16,773 nt of DNA from JAXHTH01 sp034211115. GTDB taxonomy: Bacteria; Planctomycetota; Phycisphaerae; Phycisphaerales; SM1A02. Positions within the stretch are counted from its first letter, which is position 1. Each line of letters starts with the position of its first letter. The translations under genes and the position numbers were made by a program. Below are positions 6,887 through 15,100 of the stretch, piece after piece. Under the pieces are notes generated by a model. It ran no database searches, was not told the DNA's origin, and saw nothing but the letters and a program-made list of their open reading frames with translations. The stretch covers positions 1 through 16,773 of the forward strand of contig JAXHTH010000127.1 in the NCBI GenBank assembly GCA_034211115.1, read 5' to 3'.

Positions 6887-8245
6887 CTATTTGGGCCCGC
6901 CGGAGCCCTTGTTGCTCGTGTTGCCGGCGCCGCCGGACCCGCTGCGGGAAATCCCGGCGTCCTTGTTCCTGCGGTTGGGCGTCCCGCCGGACTTCCCGTC
7001 CCGCGTGGTCCCGACCCCCTTGACGCGGTCAGGGTCGAGACGACCGTGCGAACGCCTCTCGTTGAGGAACCGGTTGATGCCGGGCAGCCCGCGGAACTGC
7101 TCGTCGGTGAGCAGGGCCCGGAGGCGCTCGATGTACTCGCGTCCCAGATCGTCGCGCTTGCGGAACTCGGCCCGGGTGGGGTCCACCGGCCGGTCCGGCC
7201 GCTGCCCGGTGCCGCGCAGGGCGAAGACCGCGGCCCGGTACTCCTGTTCCTTCGGCTCGTACTCGCGGGTGAGACGGAGGATCCGCTCGTTGATGGCGTC
7301 CAGGCGGGTGAGATACTCGCGGAAGAGGTCGTCGATTGCCTTGAGCGTGGCGGGGTCGAGCCCGGAGAGCTCGAGGGCCGCCTCGAAGACGCGCTGCGCC
7401 GCCGTCGTGCGGAACACGCGCGGATACGCCCGCTCCCGCGCCGTCTCGAGGAATGTCGCACCCGCTTCGTCGGGCAGCGCCGTCGCGATCGCCTCGGTGT
7501 ACTCATCGTTGACGTTCCGGACCCGCACACGGGCGTCGACCTGATCCTGGTAGATCTTCAGCGCCGCCTCGGGCTCCTCGTCCCGAATCGAGTGCATCAT
7601 GAGCAGCCGCGATTCGCGGAAGAGGTCCTGCCGGCGGGTCAGCGCCTCGTCCAGGCTATTCGCGTACTGGCGCAGGGTCGGCTCGATGAGCACGCGGGTC
7701 GGCTCATCGAGATCGATCTCCTCGAGGATGTGGAAGAGATCGAGGCGTTCGCCGGTCAGCCGGCCCCGCGGCAACTGCTTCTCACGCCTCAACTTCTGGC
7801 GGAACTGCGGCCAGCGCTGAAGCTGGGTGCTGTTGAGGATCGACTGCACGCTCTGGACGAACTGCTCGTTAAGCGCCTCCCACTCGGCACAGCGATCCTC
7901 GAAGGGCGTGAAGATGATCTGCATGATGCGATCGCGGTCGAGGGTCTCGAACTGCTCGCGCATGTTCTGGAGGCGTTCGATCATCTCCTGCTTGCTGGCT
8001 TCCTGGGCGTCGGTGTAGTCCCAGTAGAGGCTTTCGAGGATGACGGTCTGGGAGTCATCGAGGTTGAGGCCGTCGATGAAGTGCACGAGATCGCGCTTGA
8101 AGTAATAGGGTCCCATGACCTCGCCGAAGCCGGCCGCCTCCCCGAACTGGCCCGACGCGGTGCCGGTCAGACCGATGGCTCCGGCCGCGGTCAGGGCGAA
8201 CAGGCCTCTTCGGATTCGGGTGCACCAATGCCGCAAGTCGCTCAT
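6887..8245 (-). CDS. Exported all-helical protein with three Spy/CpxP-like repeat modules; function unknown
   Basis: I do not recognise a named family. The 452-aa product begins with a Sec-type signal (RIRR, then LFALTAAGAIGLTGTA; likely cleavage near ASG32), so it should be periplasmic or secreted. The rest is charged, amphipathic helix with three internal copies at about 52-153, 168-278 and 285-396. Each begins with a helix pair of the form [FVL]-[HFE]-x(5-6)-LD-x(4-6)-I-x(3-4)-L-x(2-3)-Y-x(3-4)-LD. Each continues 67-79 residues later with a second unit containing LNSTQ (137-141), LPDEA (257-261) or LTDEQ (379-383). These recall the LTxxQ motifs of the Spy/CpxP periplasmic chaperone and metal-sensor fold; the comparison is inference. 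The last 50 residues are Gly/Ser/Asn/Lys-rich and probably disordered. The start at ATG 8245 has GGGAG 9 nt upstream. It lies upstream of gspE on the same strand, so a link to secretion is possible but unproven. Confidence 0.85.
   Translation of the reverse strand: MSDLRHWCTRIRRGLFALTAAGAIGLTGTASGQFGEAAGFGEVMGPYYFKRDLVHFIDGLNLDDSQTVILESLYWDYTDAQEASKQEMIERLQNMREQFETLDRDRIMQIIFTPFEDRCAEWEALNEQFVQSVQSILNSTQLQRWPQFRQKLRREKQLPRGRLTGERLDLFHILEEIDLDEPTRVLIEPTLRQYANSLDEALTRRQDLFRESRLLMMHSIRDEEPEAALKIYQDQVDARVRVRNVNDEYTEAIATALPDEAGATFLETARERAYPRVFRTTAAQRVFEAALELSGLDPATLKAIDDLFREYLTRLDAINERILRLTREYEPKEQEYRAAVFALRGTGQRPDRPVDPTRAEFRKRDDLGREYIERLRALLTDEQFRGLPGINRFLNERRSHGRLDPDRVKGVGTTRDGKSGGTPNRRNKDAGISRSGSGGAGNTSNKGSGGPK
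7058..7393 (-). repeat. Protein repeat module 3 of the helical exported protein
   Basis: Residues 285-396. First-half landmarks are 'RVFEAALELSGLDPATL' and 'LFREYLTRLDAINER'; second-half landmarks are 'DDLGREYIERLRALLTDEQ' and 'LPGINRFL'. This copy keeps the clearest LTxxQ motif (LTDEQ). Confidence 0.6.
7412..7744 (-). repeat. Protein repeat module 2 of the helical exported protein
   Basis: Residues 168-278. First-half landmarks are 'LDLFHILEEIDLDEPTR' and 'LRQYANSLDEALTRR'; second-half landmarks are 'RVRNVNDEYTEAIATALPDEA'-type residues around 241-261. The LTxxQ-like position reads LPDEA, so the Gln is lost in this copy. Confidence 0.55.
7787..8092 (-). repeat. Protein repeat module 1 of the helical exported protein
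   Basis: Residues 52-153. First-half landmarks are 'DLVHFIDGLNLDDSQ' and 'LYWDYTDAQEASKQE'; second-half landmarks are 'EWEALNEQFVQSV' and 'LNSTQLQRW'. It aligns by eye with modules 2 and 3. Confidence 0.6.
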
Positions 8246-8259
8246 CTGTTCTCACTCCC

Positions 8260-8275
8260 GGGCCGGAAACGGCCC
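8260..8275 (-). promoter_or_regulatory. Leader hairpin upstream of the exported helical protein
   Basis: A 6-bp perfect stem GGGCCG / CGGCCC with a 4-nt loop sits just upstream of the ribosome site of the 8245 start. In the minus-strand RNA the loop is UUUC; on the plus strand it is a GAAA tetraloop. It is close enough to the GGGAG site to affect translation initiation, but no function is shown. The rest of the 8246-8359 gap shows no convincing promoter. Confidence 0.3.
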
Positions 8276-8359
8276 CGCTGGGGTTGAATTCGACTGGGTT
8301 AGCAGGGACATCGAACGAACGACGCGCCATCTTATGGCAGGCAATCAGGGAATCGCGGG

Positions 8360-8389
8360 AAAATCGGCACCCGCCGAAGGCCGGGCCGG
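8360..8389 (-). terminator. Candidate terminator of the LolA-like/ABC operon
   Basis: About 75-100 nt after the permease stop, the minus strand carries a GC-rich imperfect hairpin. It pairs CGG-CCC-GCC with GGC-GGG-CCG around a TTC loop, with small bulges, and is followed at once by ATTTT. The U-run is short but the arrangement is that of an intrinsic terminator. Confidence 0.45.
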
Positions 8390-8463
8390 CGTGAGGAGAA
8401 CCGTTCGGGACGCGAGGGCCTGTTCGGGTTCCGATCGGGTCCCGACCCCGACGCGCGGCCGCC

Positions 8464-9849
8464 TCAGGAATAGCGGATCCATCGGATCAGCTCGATCGGC
8501 GTGGGGGGCTTGCCGTACATCAGCACGCCGACCCGGAAGATCTTCGCCGCCATCCAGATCATGGCCACCGCCGCCGCGTAGCCGATCACGAGCGTGGCGA
8601 TGACCTGCCACGCCGCCACCGGCTCGCTCCCGTTGACCCGCAGGATCATCACGAACGGGGTGAGCGGGGGGATGAAGCCGGTGATGGTGGCCAGCGCGCC
8701 GTTGGGCGAGTCGCTGATGGGCAGCCAGAGGAACAGGGGGATCATGAGCACCATCATCGCCGGTCCCAGCAGCGACTGGGCTTCCCGCATCTCGTTCACC
8801 GCGCTGCCGATCCCGGCCATGATCGCCGCGATCATGAAATAGGCCATCACGAAGTAGAGGCCGAGCAGGAGAAGCTTGACGGGACCGATGATGCCGCCGG
8901 CGACGGCGACGGCGGCGAGAATCGTCGCCGCCAGGCCCGCGTACATGATCAGCAGCACCGAGCCCACCAGCGCCTGGCCGACGATCTTGCCCGTCATGAG
9001 CTGCATGGGGCTGACCGCACTGAGCAGCACCTCCACCACCTTGTTGGACTTCTCCTCGATCGTCGAGGTGAGCAGGTAGTTGGCGCTGACGAAGGTGCTG
9101 ATCCACAGCAGGAGCATGAAGGCCATGGGGACCATGAGCTTGAGCACGGTGGTCAGCTTGCTGGAGGGGACATCCTCGCCCGCCTCCTCGCCCAGCGAGA
9201 TCGTCTGCACCTCCCCGCGCCGATCCAGTTCGCGAACCCATTGCACGTCCAGCCCGGCCCGCCGGAGATGCGCGGCCGACAACGCCGCATCCAGCCTCTC
9301 CTCCAGCATCAGCGTGTGCTTGAAGTTCATGTCCGCGGGAAGGTAGAGCCTGACCGTGAAGGTGCCGACGTCGGCCGGGGGCGCGGCGTCGGCGGGCTCT
9401 GTCTCCGAAGGCGCTTCTTCCGCCAGCGTCACCTGCGCCACCGCGACCAGCGCGCCCTCGCGCACGCGGTCTTTCAGGGCATCGAGGGCCGCGTCGTCGG
9501 CCGGTTCGGTGATGTGCCGGATGCCGATGCGTACATCGCCGACCGGCGGCGGTTCGCCCGGACCGGGAAGCGGCGGCTCGACGCCGGCGTTCGTCGGGTC
9601 CGAAGCTTCCGGGGCCGGCGGCGGTGCGTCGGATTCAAACTGCGTCTTCGCCGCCTCGGCGACGGCGCCGACGGGATCGATGACGACCAGCGTGCCCGAC
9701 AGCGGGGCGGGCTTCTCGCTGAACAGGGCCGGCCCGAGCACGCCCATCCCGATGGCGAGCACGGGCACCACGAAGGCCGCGATGATGAACGCCCGCGTGA
9801 GGGCGGTGGCCTTGAACTCGCGCCAGGCGACGGCGAGGACCTTAGACAT
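8464..9849 (-). CDS. ABC-2 type transporter permease, NatB-like
   Basis: Membrane subunit of an ABC exporter, 461 aa, partner of the ATPase encoded just upstream. A first membrane helix (about 18-42, AFIIAAFVVPVLAIGMGVLG) is followed by a large extracytoplasmic region (about 43-235). This region contains a Pro/Ala/Asp-rich low-complexity stretch at 74-104. Six or so hydrophobic segments follow (about 236-257, 292-318, 325-350, 362-377, 384-403 and 412-436). The cytoplasmic loop EEKSNKVVEVLLSAVSPMQL (265-284) is the hallmark of NatB/ABC-2 permeases. ATG 9849 was chosen because GGGAGGAG lies 7 nt upstream and a helix start 'MSKVLAVAWREF' is typical. It overlaps the ATPase gene by 8 bases. The substrate is unknown: NatB relatives are linked to sodium, but the family also handles lipids, antibiotics and peptides. 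Confidence 0.88.
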   Translation of the reverse strand: MSKVLAVAWREFKATALTRAFIIAAFVVPVLAIGMGVLGPALFSEKPAPLSGTLVVIDPVGAVAEAAKTQFESDAPPPAPEASDPTNAGVEPPLPGPGEPPPVGDVRIGIRHITEPADDAALDALKDRVREGALVAVAQVTLAEEAPSETEPADAAPPADVGTFTVRLYLPADMNFKHTLMLEERLDAALSAAHLRRAGLDVQWVRELDRRGEVQTISLGEEAGEDVPSSKLTTVLKLMVPMAFMLLLWISTFVSANYLLTSTIEEKSNKVVEVLLSAVSPMQLMTGKIVGQALVGSVLLIMYAGLAATILAAVAVAGGIIGPVKLLLLGLYFVMAYFMIAAIMAGIGSAVNEMREAQSLLGPAMMVLMIPLFLWLPISDSPNGALATITGFIPPLTPFVMILRVNGSEPVAAWQVIATLVIGYAAAVAMIWMAAKIFRVGVLMYGKPPTPIELIRWIRYS

Positions 9850-10795
9850 GGCCCAGCTCCTCCCGGGCTTTGGCCGCCGCCGCCGCCCCTTCATCCTCCA
9901 TCACCAACTGCACGAACACGTCCTCCAGCGTCGGCCGGCGCAGCTCGATGCGCCGCATCGGCTGGCGACCCAGCACCGTCTGCATGATCGGATGCGGATC
10001 GGCGCCTTCTTCGATCATGATTTCCACCGCGCCGTCGTGACCGATGGGCCGGACGTTCACCACGCCGTCGATGCCCTCGACCTGAAGCGTCCCGTTGGTC
10101 GGCTCCGCGACGATCGTTCTCGGATCGAACGCGCGGCGGATCTCCGCCAGCGACGCGTCCAGCAGCTTCACGCCGTGATTGATGAGAAAGATCCGGTCGC
10201 AGATCTGCTCGGCCTGGTGAAGCACGTGCGTGGAGAGGATGATCGTCTTCCCCGCGCGGCGCAGCTCGCCGATCAGCCGGTTGATGAGCTCGGCGTTCAC
10301 CGGATCCAGGCCGCTGAACGGCTCGTCGAGGATGAGCAGGTCGGGCTCGTGGATGATCGCGGCGAGGAACTGGATCTTCTGTTGCATGCCCTTGGACAGC
10401 TCCTGGCAGCGCTTGCGCGCCACCTCGGGCAGCTCGACCGATTCCAGCCACTGCTGGATGGTGCGTCCCTCGCCGCGGCGTCCGGCGCCCTTCAGCCGGG
10501 CGATGTACTCGAGGAACTCGCCCACCCGCATCTTGCGATAGAGCCCGCGCTCCTCGGGCAGATACCCGATGCGATCCTTGCTGGCGAGGGCGGAGCCGCC
10601 GAGCACCTCGATCGCCCCGCTGTCGGGGTAGATGATCGACATGATCATGCGGATCGTGGTGCTCTTGCCCGCGCCGTTGGGGCCGAGGAAGCCGCACAGG
10701 CTGCCGGGAGGAACCTCCAGGTCGAGATCGCGCACGGCATGCGTGGCGCCGAAGCGCTTGTTCACGTTCCGAATGCGAATGGCCGCGTCCGACAC
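9842..10795 (-). CDS. ABC transporter ATP-binding protein, NatA-like
   Basis: Cytoplasmic ATPase subunit, 317 aa, that drives the NatB-like permease encoded next to it. Visible motifs are Walker A GPNGAGKST (38-46), a Q-loop region reading YLPEERGLY (78-86), signature LSKGMQQK (133-140), Walker B LLILDEP (153-159), D-loop SGLD (161-164) and H-loop STH (188-190). The Glu where a Gln is often found in the Q-loop is seen in this exporter subgroup. The C-terminal third (about 229-317) is the DUF4162-type accessory region, ending with an Ala-rich helix. The start is a GTG at 10795, with AAGGAGA 9 nt upstream and no nearer ATG. It lies 29 nt after the LolA-like gene and overlaps the permease gene by 8 bases, so the three genes form one operon. 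Confidence 0.93.
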   Translation of the reverse strand: MSDAAIRIRNVNKRFGATHAVRDLDLEVPPGSLCGFLGPNGAGKSTTIRMIMSIIYPDSGAIEVLGGSALASKDRIGYLPEERGLYRKMRVGEFLEYIARLKGAGRRGEGRTIQQWLESVELPEVARKRCQELSKGMQQKIQFLAAIIHEPDLLILDEPFSGLDPVNAELINRLIGELRRAGKTIILSTHVLHQAEQICDRIFLINHGVKLLDASLAEIRRAFDPRTIVAEPTNGTLQVEGIDGVVNVRPIGHDGAVEIMIEEGADPHPIMQTVLGRQPMRRIELRRPTLEDVFVQLVMEDEGAAAAAKAREELGHV

Positions 10796-10824
10796 CGGCG
10801 GCCGTCTCCTTGCGCGCGGCCGTC

Positions 10825-11916
10825 TCAGCCGTCTGTGTCCGGGTCCGCCTCGAGTTCCTCGATGCGCTCGCGGAGTTTCTCGATGACGTATTCCATCTCG
10901 GCCTGCTCATTCTCGGACATGCTCGAGAGCTGGCCTTCCAGGATGTTGACGAACATGCGAAGCTGGCCGGGGTCGTCCTTGCGCAGCAGGTTTTCCAGCA
11001 GCTTCCTGGTCTGGGCACTGACGACCTCGTCGCCCTGTTCCGGTTCGGTTTCGGCGGGCTTCGTCGCCACCAGTTCCTTCACCTCCTCGGGGATCGCGAA
11101 GACGGAGGGCTTGACCCCGTTGAACGCGACCTCGTCATAGGTCATCGTGACCTCGGCGCCGGTCTCCTGGATCACCAGCTTGTGGTAGAGCTTGAGCTCC
11201 AGCCCGTCCACGGGCCGCCAGTCCTCGAAGCGCAGCGTCGAGGCGCGCTCGGGCATCTCGCCGCGCGCGGGCTGGATGTTCTGAAGGCCGGCGGCGAGAT
11301 GCGTGTCCACATCGAACAGGGCGTAGGTCTCCGCCAGCTTCTCCTCCGGCGTCGCGTTCCGCTTTCCCTCGAGGCGGACCTTGTAGCAGTCGGCCCCGCC
11401 GAACTCGACGCGGTCGACCGTGCGCATCAGTGCGTACTGCTCGCGGAGCCTGGGAACGATCTCGAAGAGATGCGCCTGCTCGGAGAGGTCCACGAACCGT
11501 TTGGCATCGACGAGCTGGTACTGCCCGCCCGGCGGTTTCTGCCAGGCCACGTCGCCGTTGATGCCCATGTCGCCGCTGCCCATGCCGGGCATGGTCTGGC
11601 GGACGAAGAGCTTGTCGGGGTCGGCGGTGTACATCTCGAACTGGAGGGACATGCCCCGCGCGGTGAGGGTGGACTTGATATAGGAGGACGTGATGGACTC
11701 GAAGACGTCCGGGCCGCCCATCGCCTTCACCGCCCGGGAGAGGATCTCCCCCGCCTCGGGCAGATCCGCCGCCGGCGCGGAGGGAACGGTCACCTCCTCG
11801 CCCTCCGGCTGCGTCTCCTGCGCCGCCGCCCGCGGGACCGGCACGGCCAGGGCGAAGGCGGCGCCCAGCCCGAGCGTGAGGCGAACGAAACTGATGATGT
11901 GAGATGCGTGCTGCAT
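10825..11916 (-). CDS. Exported LolA/DUF4292-like outer-membrane lipoprotein-sorting-type protein
   Basis: A 363-aa exported protein, first gene of the ABC operon. The signal peptide occupies about residues 1-32 (hydrophobic core LTLGLGAAFALAV, cleavage near RAAAQ). The body (about 55-280) has 'ILSRAVKAMGGPDVFESITS' and 'SLQFEMYTADPDKLFVRQTM'. It goes on to 'INGDVAWQKPPGG' and closes with 'DEVAFNGVKPSVFAIPEEVK'. This order (helix with AxGG, beta sheet, dG.aW, VF.IP) matches LolA/LolB-fold proteins such as DUF4292 and outer-membrane lipoprotein-sorting proteins; assignment is by pattern only. A further C-terminal segment (about 300-358) is highly charged and predicted coiled coil (EMEYVIEKLRERIEELEAD), which is unusual for that fold. 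ATG 11916 has AAGGGAG 5 nt upstream; longer in-frame readings lack a signal peptide at their N-terminus. It could carry a hydrophobic ligand for the ABC pair. Confidence 0.75.
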   Translation of the reverse strand: MQHASHIISFVRLTLGLGAAFALAVPVPRAAAQETQPEGEEVTVPSAPAADLPEAGEILSRAVKAMGGPDVFESITSSYIKSTLTARGMSLQFEMYTADPDKLFVRQTMPGMGSGDMGINGDVAWQKPPGGQYQLVDAKRFVDLSEQAHLFEIVPRLREQYALMRTVDRVEFGGADCYKVRLEGKRNATPEEKLAETYALFDVDTHLAAGLQNIQPARGEMPERASTLRFEDWRPVDGLELKLYHKLVIQETGAEVTMTYDEVAFNGVKPSVFAIPEEVKELVATKPAETEPEQGDEVVSAQTRKLLENLLRKDDPGQLRMFVNILEGQLSSMSENEQAEMEYVIEKLRERIEELEADPDTDG

Positions 11917-11984
11917 GAGGGCTCCCTTTTTCAGGTCTGAAATCTCCTCGGCCGGGCTCGGAGGCGCAGGTGCCGATGCGGATA

Positions 11985-12003
11985 CGCGTCCGGCGCGGAC
12001 GCG
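11985..12003. promoter_or_regulatory. Perfect 8-bp hairpin/dyad between the divergent operon and metH
   Basis: CGCGTCCG-GCG-CGGACGCG, a perfect inverted repeat with a 3-nt spacer, lies 69 nt upstream of the LolA-like start and about 190 nt upstream of metH. It could be an operator or an RNA hairpin in the minus-strand leader. It codes for nothing I can support. Confidence 0.45.
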
Positions 12004-12033
12004 AACCGTCATCATCGGTCGGCCGGGTCGAGG

Positions 12034-12039
12034 ATTGTA
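12034..12039 (-). promoter_or_regulatory. Possible -10 box for the LolA-like/ABC operon
   Basis: TACAAT on the minus strand, one base from the -10 consensus, 118 nt upstream of the 11916 start. No matching -35 is seen 16-18 nt further upstream, so this is only a weak candidate. If real, the transcript leader would contain the 11985-12003 hairpin. Confidence 0.25.
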
Positions 12040-12070
12040 GAGCGCCGGCCGGGGGCGGTTGCCCGCCTTC

Positions 12071-12106
12071 CCGGGGCCTTGGGGGGCCATCCTCGACCGG
12101 CCCCGG
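12071..12106. promoter_or_regulatory. Long GC inverted repeat upstream of metH
   Basis: CCGGGGCC at 12071-12078 pairs perfectly with GGCCCCGG at 12099-12106 across a 20-nt loop. CCCG/CGGG at 12062-12065 and 12107-12110 can extend the stem past a bulge. It lies about 90 nt before the metH start. I see no cobalamin, SAM or SAH riboswitch consensus in this region, so any regulatory role is unassigned. Confidence 0.4.
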
Positions 12107-12196
12107 CGGGAGGGACCAAACAGGACCCGCACGACTTATTTCATCCGTTTATCCGGATGGACTGTTCAATCGGCCGATTCCGTGTACCATGCTCTC

Positions 12197-15100
12197 ATGC
12201 CCAGCCCCTTCCTCCAACACCTTCGTCAGCGGGTCCTCCTCTTCGACGGCGCGATGGGAACCGCCATCCAGGGCATGGATCTGTCCGTCGAGGACGATTT
12301 CCTCGGCCGGGAGAACTGCTCGGAAGTCCTCGTGAAGAGCCGGCCCGAGCTGGTGCAGGAGATTCACGAGTCCTTCCTCGCCGTCGGAGCCGATGCCGTC
12401 GAGACGAACACGTTCGGCGCCAACAAGCTCGTATTCGCCGAGTTTGATGACGAGCTCGTGGCGGAGACGGCCGACCTCAACCGCCGGGCGGCGGAGATCG
12501 CCCGCGCCGCGTGCGAGAAGTACCACTCATCCGACCGCCCGCGGTTCGTGATCGGGTCGATGGGGCCCGGCACGAAGCTGCTCACGCTGGGGCACACCAC
12601 CTGGCCGACGATGCTGGACAGCTACACCGAGCAGGCCCGGGGTCTGATCGCCGGCGGCGTCGATGCCCTCCTCATCGAGACCTGCCAGGATCTGCTCCAG
12701 GTCAAGTGCGCCATCAACGCCTGCCTCGATGCGCTGGCCGAGCAGGGGCGCTCCGTCGAGGACATCCCCATCCTCGTCAGCATCACCATTGAAACGACGG
12801 GGACGATGCTGCTGGGCACGGAGGTCGCCGCGGCGGCCAACGCCCTGGCCATGTTCCCCATCGCCTCGCTGGGGCTGAACTGCGCCACCGGCCCCAAGGA
12901 GATGGCCGAGCACGTCGCGTGGCTCAGCCGTCATTGGCCGAAGGCGCTGTCGGTGATTCCCAACGCCGGCCTGCCCGCGATGGTCGAGGGCGAGACGCGC
13001 TACCCGCTGGAGCCGGAGCCGTTCGCCGAGACGATGATGCGCTTCGTTGACGAGCACGGGACGTCCATCGTGGGCGGGTGCTGCGGCACCACGCCCGAGC
13101 ACATCGCCCTGCTCGCCGACGCCCTGGGCGAGCGCCGGCCGAAAACGCGCGAGGTCGAGCCGGCCAAACCCGGCTGCTCCAGCCTCTACAGCTTCGTCGA
13201 ATACGAGCAGGACACCTCGTTCCTCATCGTCGCCGAGCGCACGAACGCCAACGGTTCGCGCAAGTTCAAGCGGCTGCTCGCCGAGGAGGATCACGACGGG
13301 CTGGTGTCGATGGCCCGCGAGGAAGTGCGCCACGGCGCGCATCTTCTGGACGTCTGCGTCGATTACGTCGGCCGCGACGGCGTGCAGGACATCCGCGACG
13401 TGACCGGCCGCTTCGTGCGCCAGATCAACGCGCCGCTGATGATCGACTCGACGGAAGCGCCGGTGATCGAGGCCGCCCTTCAGCTCGCGGGCGGCAAGTG
13501 CATCGTCAACTCGATCAACCTCGAGAACGGCGAGGATCGCTTCGAGGAGATCTGCCCGCTGCTGAAGCGCTACGGCGCCGCCTGCGTCGCCCTCACCATC
13601 GATGAGGATCCCCAGGCGGGGATGGCCAAGACGGCTCAGCGCAAGCTCGCCATCGCCGAGCGGATGCACGATCTCTACGTGAACAGGTGGGGCCTCGACG
13701 AGCGGGACCTGCTCATCGACCCGCTCACGTTCACGATCGCCACGGGCAACGATGCCGATCGCCGCCTCGCGCTGGAGACGCTGGAGGGCATCGGGCTGAT
13801 TCGCGAGCACCTGCCCAACTGCGGGCTGCTGCTGGGCGTGTCGAACGTGAGTTTCGGCCTGCGCCCGCCCGCCCGGGCCGTGCTCAACAGCGTCTTCCTC
13901 CGCGAAGCGCTGGAGCGGGGATTGACCGCCGCGATCGTCCACCCGAGCAAGATCCTGCCCCGCCACCGCATCGACGATGCGCACTGGGAGGCGGCGCGGT
14001 GGCTCATCTTCGATCGCCGCGGCGACAACCGCCCCGATGGAAAGCCCGAGGACTTCGATCCGCTCCTGCACTTCATCGGCCTCTTTCCCGAGGGCGAGGA
14101 CGCGCCGCCGCGCGAGGCGCTGGAGACGCTTCCGCTGGAGGAGCGGCTCCAGCGCACGATCATCGACGGCGACGACACGAACCTCGCCGAGCTTCTCGAC
14201 GAGGCGATGCAGCACTACAAGCCGCTGGAGATCGTCAACGACCATCTTCTCGGGGGCATGCGCGTGGTGGGCGAGCTGTTCGGCTCCGGCCAGATGCAGC
14301 TTCCCTTCGTCCTCCAGTCGGCGGAAGTGATGAAGAAGGCCGTCGGCTATCTCGAGCCGCACATGGACAAGATCGGCACCGGCGCCCAGGCGCGGGCGAA
14401 GATCGTCCTCGCCACCGTGGCCGGCGACGTGCACGACATCGGCAAGAACCTCGTCGACATCATCCTCTCCAACAACGGTTACGAGGTCATCAACCTCGGC
14501 ATCAAGCAGCACATCCACCAGATCGTCGACGCCCTGAAGCGGACCGAGGCCGATGCGATCGGCATGTCCGGCCTGCTGGTCAAGTCCGTGGGGGTGATGG
14601 AGTCGAACCTGCACGAGCTGAACGAGCTGAAGCTCGAGGTGCCCATCCTGCTCGGCGGAGCGGCGCTGACACGCCACTACGCTGAATCGCACCTGCGCAA
14701 CATCTACCAGGGCAGGCTCTACTACGGCCGCGACGCGTTCGAGGCCCTGCGCATCTGCGACCTGCTCGCCGAGGAGTCGCTGATGGAGATCGACGTGGAG
14801 ATCGATCGGCGCCTCGCCAAGCGGGCGGCGACGGAGCAGAAGATGGCGGCGATGGAGGCCGCGGCGACGCCGGGCGGCGGCGACGGCGAGGGCGTGGCCG
14901 TCCTCGAAGCCGCCCCCGTCGATCCCGACGTCCCCCTCCCCGGCCCGCCGTTCTACGGCAGCCGCGTCGTCGATGATGTCAACATCTACGAGGTCTATCC
15001 CTACATCAACACCGTCGCCCTCTTCCGCGGGCAGTGGCAGTTCCGCAAGAAGGGCAAGACCGACGAGGTCTACCAGGCCCTGCTCGACAACATCGTCCTG

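Noticed and set aside
6883..6897. Small hairpin GGCCC-TATTT-GGGCC overlapping the stop codon of the repeat-protein gene
   Set aside because: Only a 5-bp stem with no U-run after it; too weak to call a terminator.
7046..8287. Plus-strand open frame (413 codons) opposite the helical repeat protein
   Set aside because: The minus-strand product has a signal peptide, a ribosome site and internal repeats. The plus-strand frame mirrors those repeats as antisense and shows no independent start signals.
8055..8330. 91-codon minus-strand frame starting upstream of the helical protein gene
   Set aside because: It overlaps the signal-peptide coding region in another frame and is Arg/Gly/Pro-rich without a ribosome site.
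12151..12161. Shared 10-mer TCCGGATGGA upstream of metH and upstream of the DUF2167 gene (16698-16707)
   Set aside because: The short match lies in different positions relative to the starts and does not extend; likely coincidence without a genome-wide count.
12137..12190. Possible plus-strand promoter elements before metH (TTATTT, TTCAAT, TACCAT)
   Set aside because: No pair has acceptable spacing and sequence together; reporting one would be guesswork.
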